From contig JAHEEY010000250.1 of assembly GCA_024640485.1 (NCBI GenBank), positions 1 through 6,996 on the forward strand: a DNA stretch of 6,996 nucleotides, read 5' to 3'. Below are positions 6,211 to 6,996 of this stretch, piece after piece. The notes under the pieces are model-generated. The model ran no database searches, was not told the origin of the DNA, and saw only the letters and a list, made by a program, of their open reading frames with translations. Origin of the DNA: Chloroflexota bacterium. GTDB lineage: Bacteria > Chloroflexota > Anaerolineae > Promineifilales > Promineifilaceae. A program made the translations under genes and the position numbers. Each line of letters begins with the position of its first letter. The first letter of the stretch is position 1.

Positions 6211-6996
6211 ATGACCACAATTGAAGCGAATCCATATGAAAGTCAGGTGACCAGCGAGATTGTCTACCAGCGCCCGGAATCGTTAGCCAGCACCTACACC
6301 CATTACTGCCCCGGCTGCACCCACGGTGTGGCCCACCGGCTGGTCGCCGAGGTGCTGGACGAACTCGAGCTCCGAGAGCGGGCCATCTTGATCGCCCCGG
6401 TCGGCTGTGCCGTCTTCGCCTACAACTATTTCAATCTGGACAGCGTGGAAGCAGCCCACGGCAGGGCGCCGGCGATGGCCACCGGCATCAAGCGCTCCAA
6501 TCCCGAAAATATCGTCTTCACCTATCAAGGTGACGGCGATCTGGCCTCCATCGGCATCGCCGAGGTGATCCACGCCGCTGTCCGAGGCGAGAAGATCACC
6601 GTGATCTTCATCAACAACGCCATTTACGGCATGACCGGGGGGCAGATGGCCCCGACCAGCCTTATCGGCCAGAAGACGACCTCTTCCCCACTGGGCCGTT
6701 CCATTCCCGCCAACGGCTACCCAATCCATATCGCCGAGCTGCTGGCTTCTCTGCCGGGCACGGTCTACAGCGCCCGTCGCAGCCTGCATGATGCCCGCCA
6801 TATCATCCAGGCCAAGAAAGCGATTACCGCCGCCTTTAGGACCCAAATCGAGGAGCTGGGATTCAGCATCGTGGAGCTGCTTTCCTCCTGCCCCACCAAC
6901 TGGAAGATGTCACCGGCTGACGCCCTGGACTGGATCGCGGAGAACATGATCCCCCAATACCCCCTGGGTGATTACAAACTCCCCGATTCCTTGAAA
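6211..6996 (+). CDS. vorA: 2-oxoacid:ferredoxin oxidoreductase beta subunit, TPP-binding, partial at 3' end
   Basis: 262 codons are open to the window edge without a stop. This is the catalytic subunit that binds thiamine diphosphate and works with the alpha subunit encoded just upstream. Motifs in order are HYCPGCTHG (31-39), APVGCAVFAYNYF (62-74), HGRAPAMATGIKRSNP (83-98), the TPP/Mg signature GDGD (107-110) with NN (135-136), then YGMTGGQMAPTS (139-150) and SSCPTNW (225-231). MTGGQMAPT and CPTNW are characteristic of KorB/VorA beta subunits. Family members are usually about 250-290 residues, so only a small part should be missing. The ATG has GGGAG (6199-6203) seven bases upstream and lies 32 nt after the vorB stop, so the two are almost certainly cotranscribed. 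About 28 residues precede the first conserved motif, a somewhat long N-terminus. A gamma subunit would be expected next. korB is an alternative name. Confidence 0.88.
   Translation, partial: MTTIEANPYESQVTSEIVYQRPESLASTYTHYCPGCTHGVAHRLVAEVLDELELRERAILIAPVGCAVFAYNYFNLDSVEAAHGRAPAMATGIKRSNPENIVFTYQGDGDLASIGIAEVIHAAVRGEKITVIFINNAIYGMTGGQMAPTSLIGQKTTSSPLGRSIPANGYPIHIAELLASLPGTVYSARRSLHDARHIIQAKKAITAAFRTQIEELGFSIVELLSSCPTNWKMSPADALDWIAENMIPQYPLGDYKLPDSLK

Noticed and set aside
5384..6235. A 283-codon open frame on the minus strand across vorB
   Set aside because: It lies antisense to a well-conserved gene in GC-rich DNA. Its translation has no recognisable domain and is rich in His, Gln, Arg and Gly, as expected for a shadow frame.
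6283..6846. A 187-codon minus-strand open frame over the TPP subunit
   Set aside because: It is antisense to the clearly conserved beta subunit, and its Gly/Asp-rich translation mirrors the sense codons.

Overview
The window looks like a chromosomal piece of a Chloroflexota bacterium, probably Anaerolineae- or Caldilineae-like. This is inferred from protein style and is not proven. The clues are moderately high GC, an exported glycoside hydrolase family 3 (GH3) protein with long Thr-Pro linkers and a C-terminal membrane anchor, a probable S41 (CtpA-type) peptidase N-terminus, and a VorB-type 2-oxoacid:ferredoxin oxidoreductase operon, which fits anaerobic or facultative metabolism. No mobile element, CRISPR array, tRNA or rRNA was seen.

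Layout. Positions 1-219 (minus) hold the first 73 codons of a membrane-anchored protein that resembles the start of a C-terminal processing peptidase. It is divergent from a 995-residue exported GH3 protein at 474-3461 (plus). The 254-bp spacer between them carries candidate sigma-70 promoters for both directions that overlap each other, and a perfect 13-bp palindrome just downstream of the forward one. The GH3 gene converges on a cation diffusion facilitator (CDF) metal exporter at 3483-4394 (minus), with only 20-odd bases between the stops and no visible terminator. A second divergent spacer (4395-4687) holds a candidate CDF promoter, a short stem-loop and a widely spaced 8-bp inverted repeat.

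Positions 4688-6996 are the first three genes of a 2-oxoacid:ferredoxin oxidoreductase operon. They are a 2[4Fe-4S] ferredoxin subunit (4688-4945), the alpha or VorB-type subunit (5102-6178), and the TPP-binding beta subunit (6211 to the window edge, no stop reached). A gamma subunit is expected downstream but lies outside the window. Together these subunits would oxidatively decarboxylate a 2-oxoacid with CoA and pass electrons through the iron-sulfur subunit to ferredoxin. The branched-chain 2-oxoacid assignment rests on resemblance to the VorB subgroup. A 156-nt gap inside this operon holds a potential stem-loop just upstream of the vorB ribosome binding site.

The genes are recognisable families and I found no wholly new system. 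The strongest oddity is the GH3 protein. It keeps the nucleophile region but appears to lack both the substrate-binding Asp of the DQEGG motif and the Asp-His dyad of NagZ-type enzymes, and its only two cysteines form a CxxC in the exported part.
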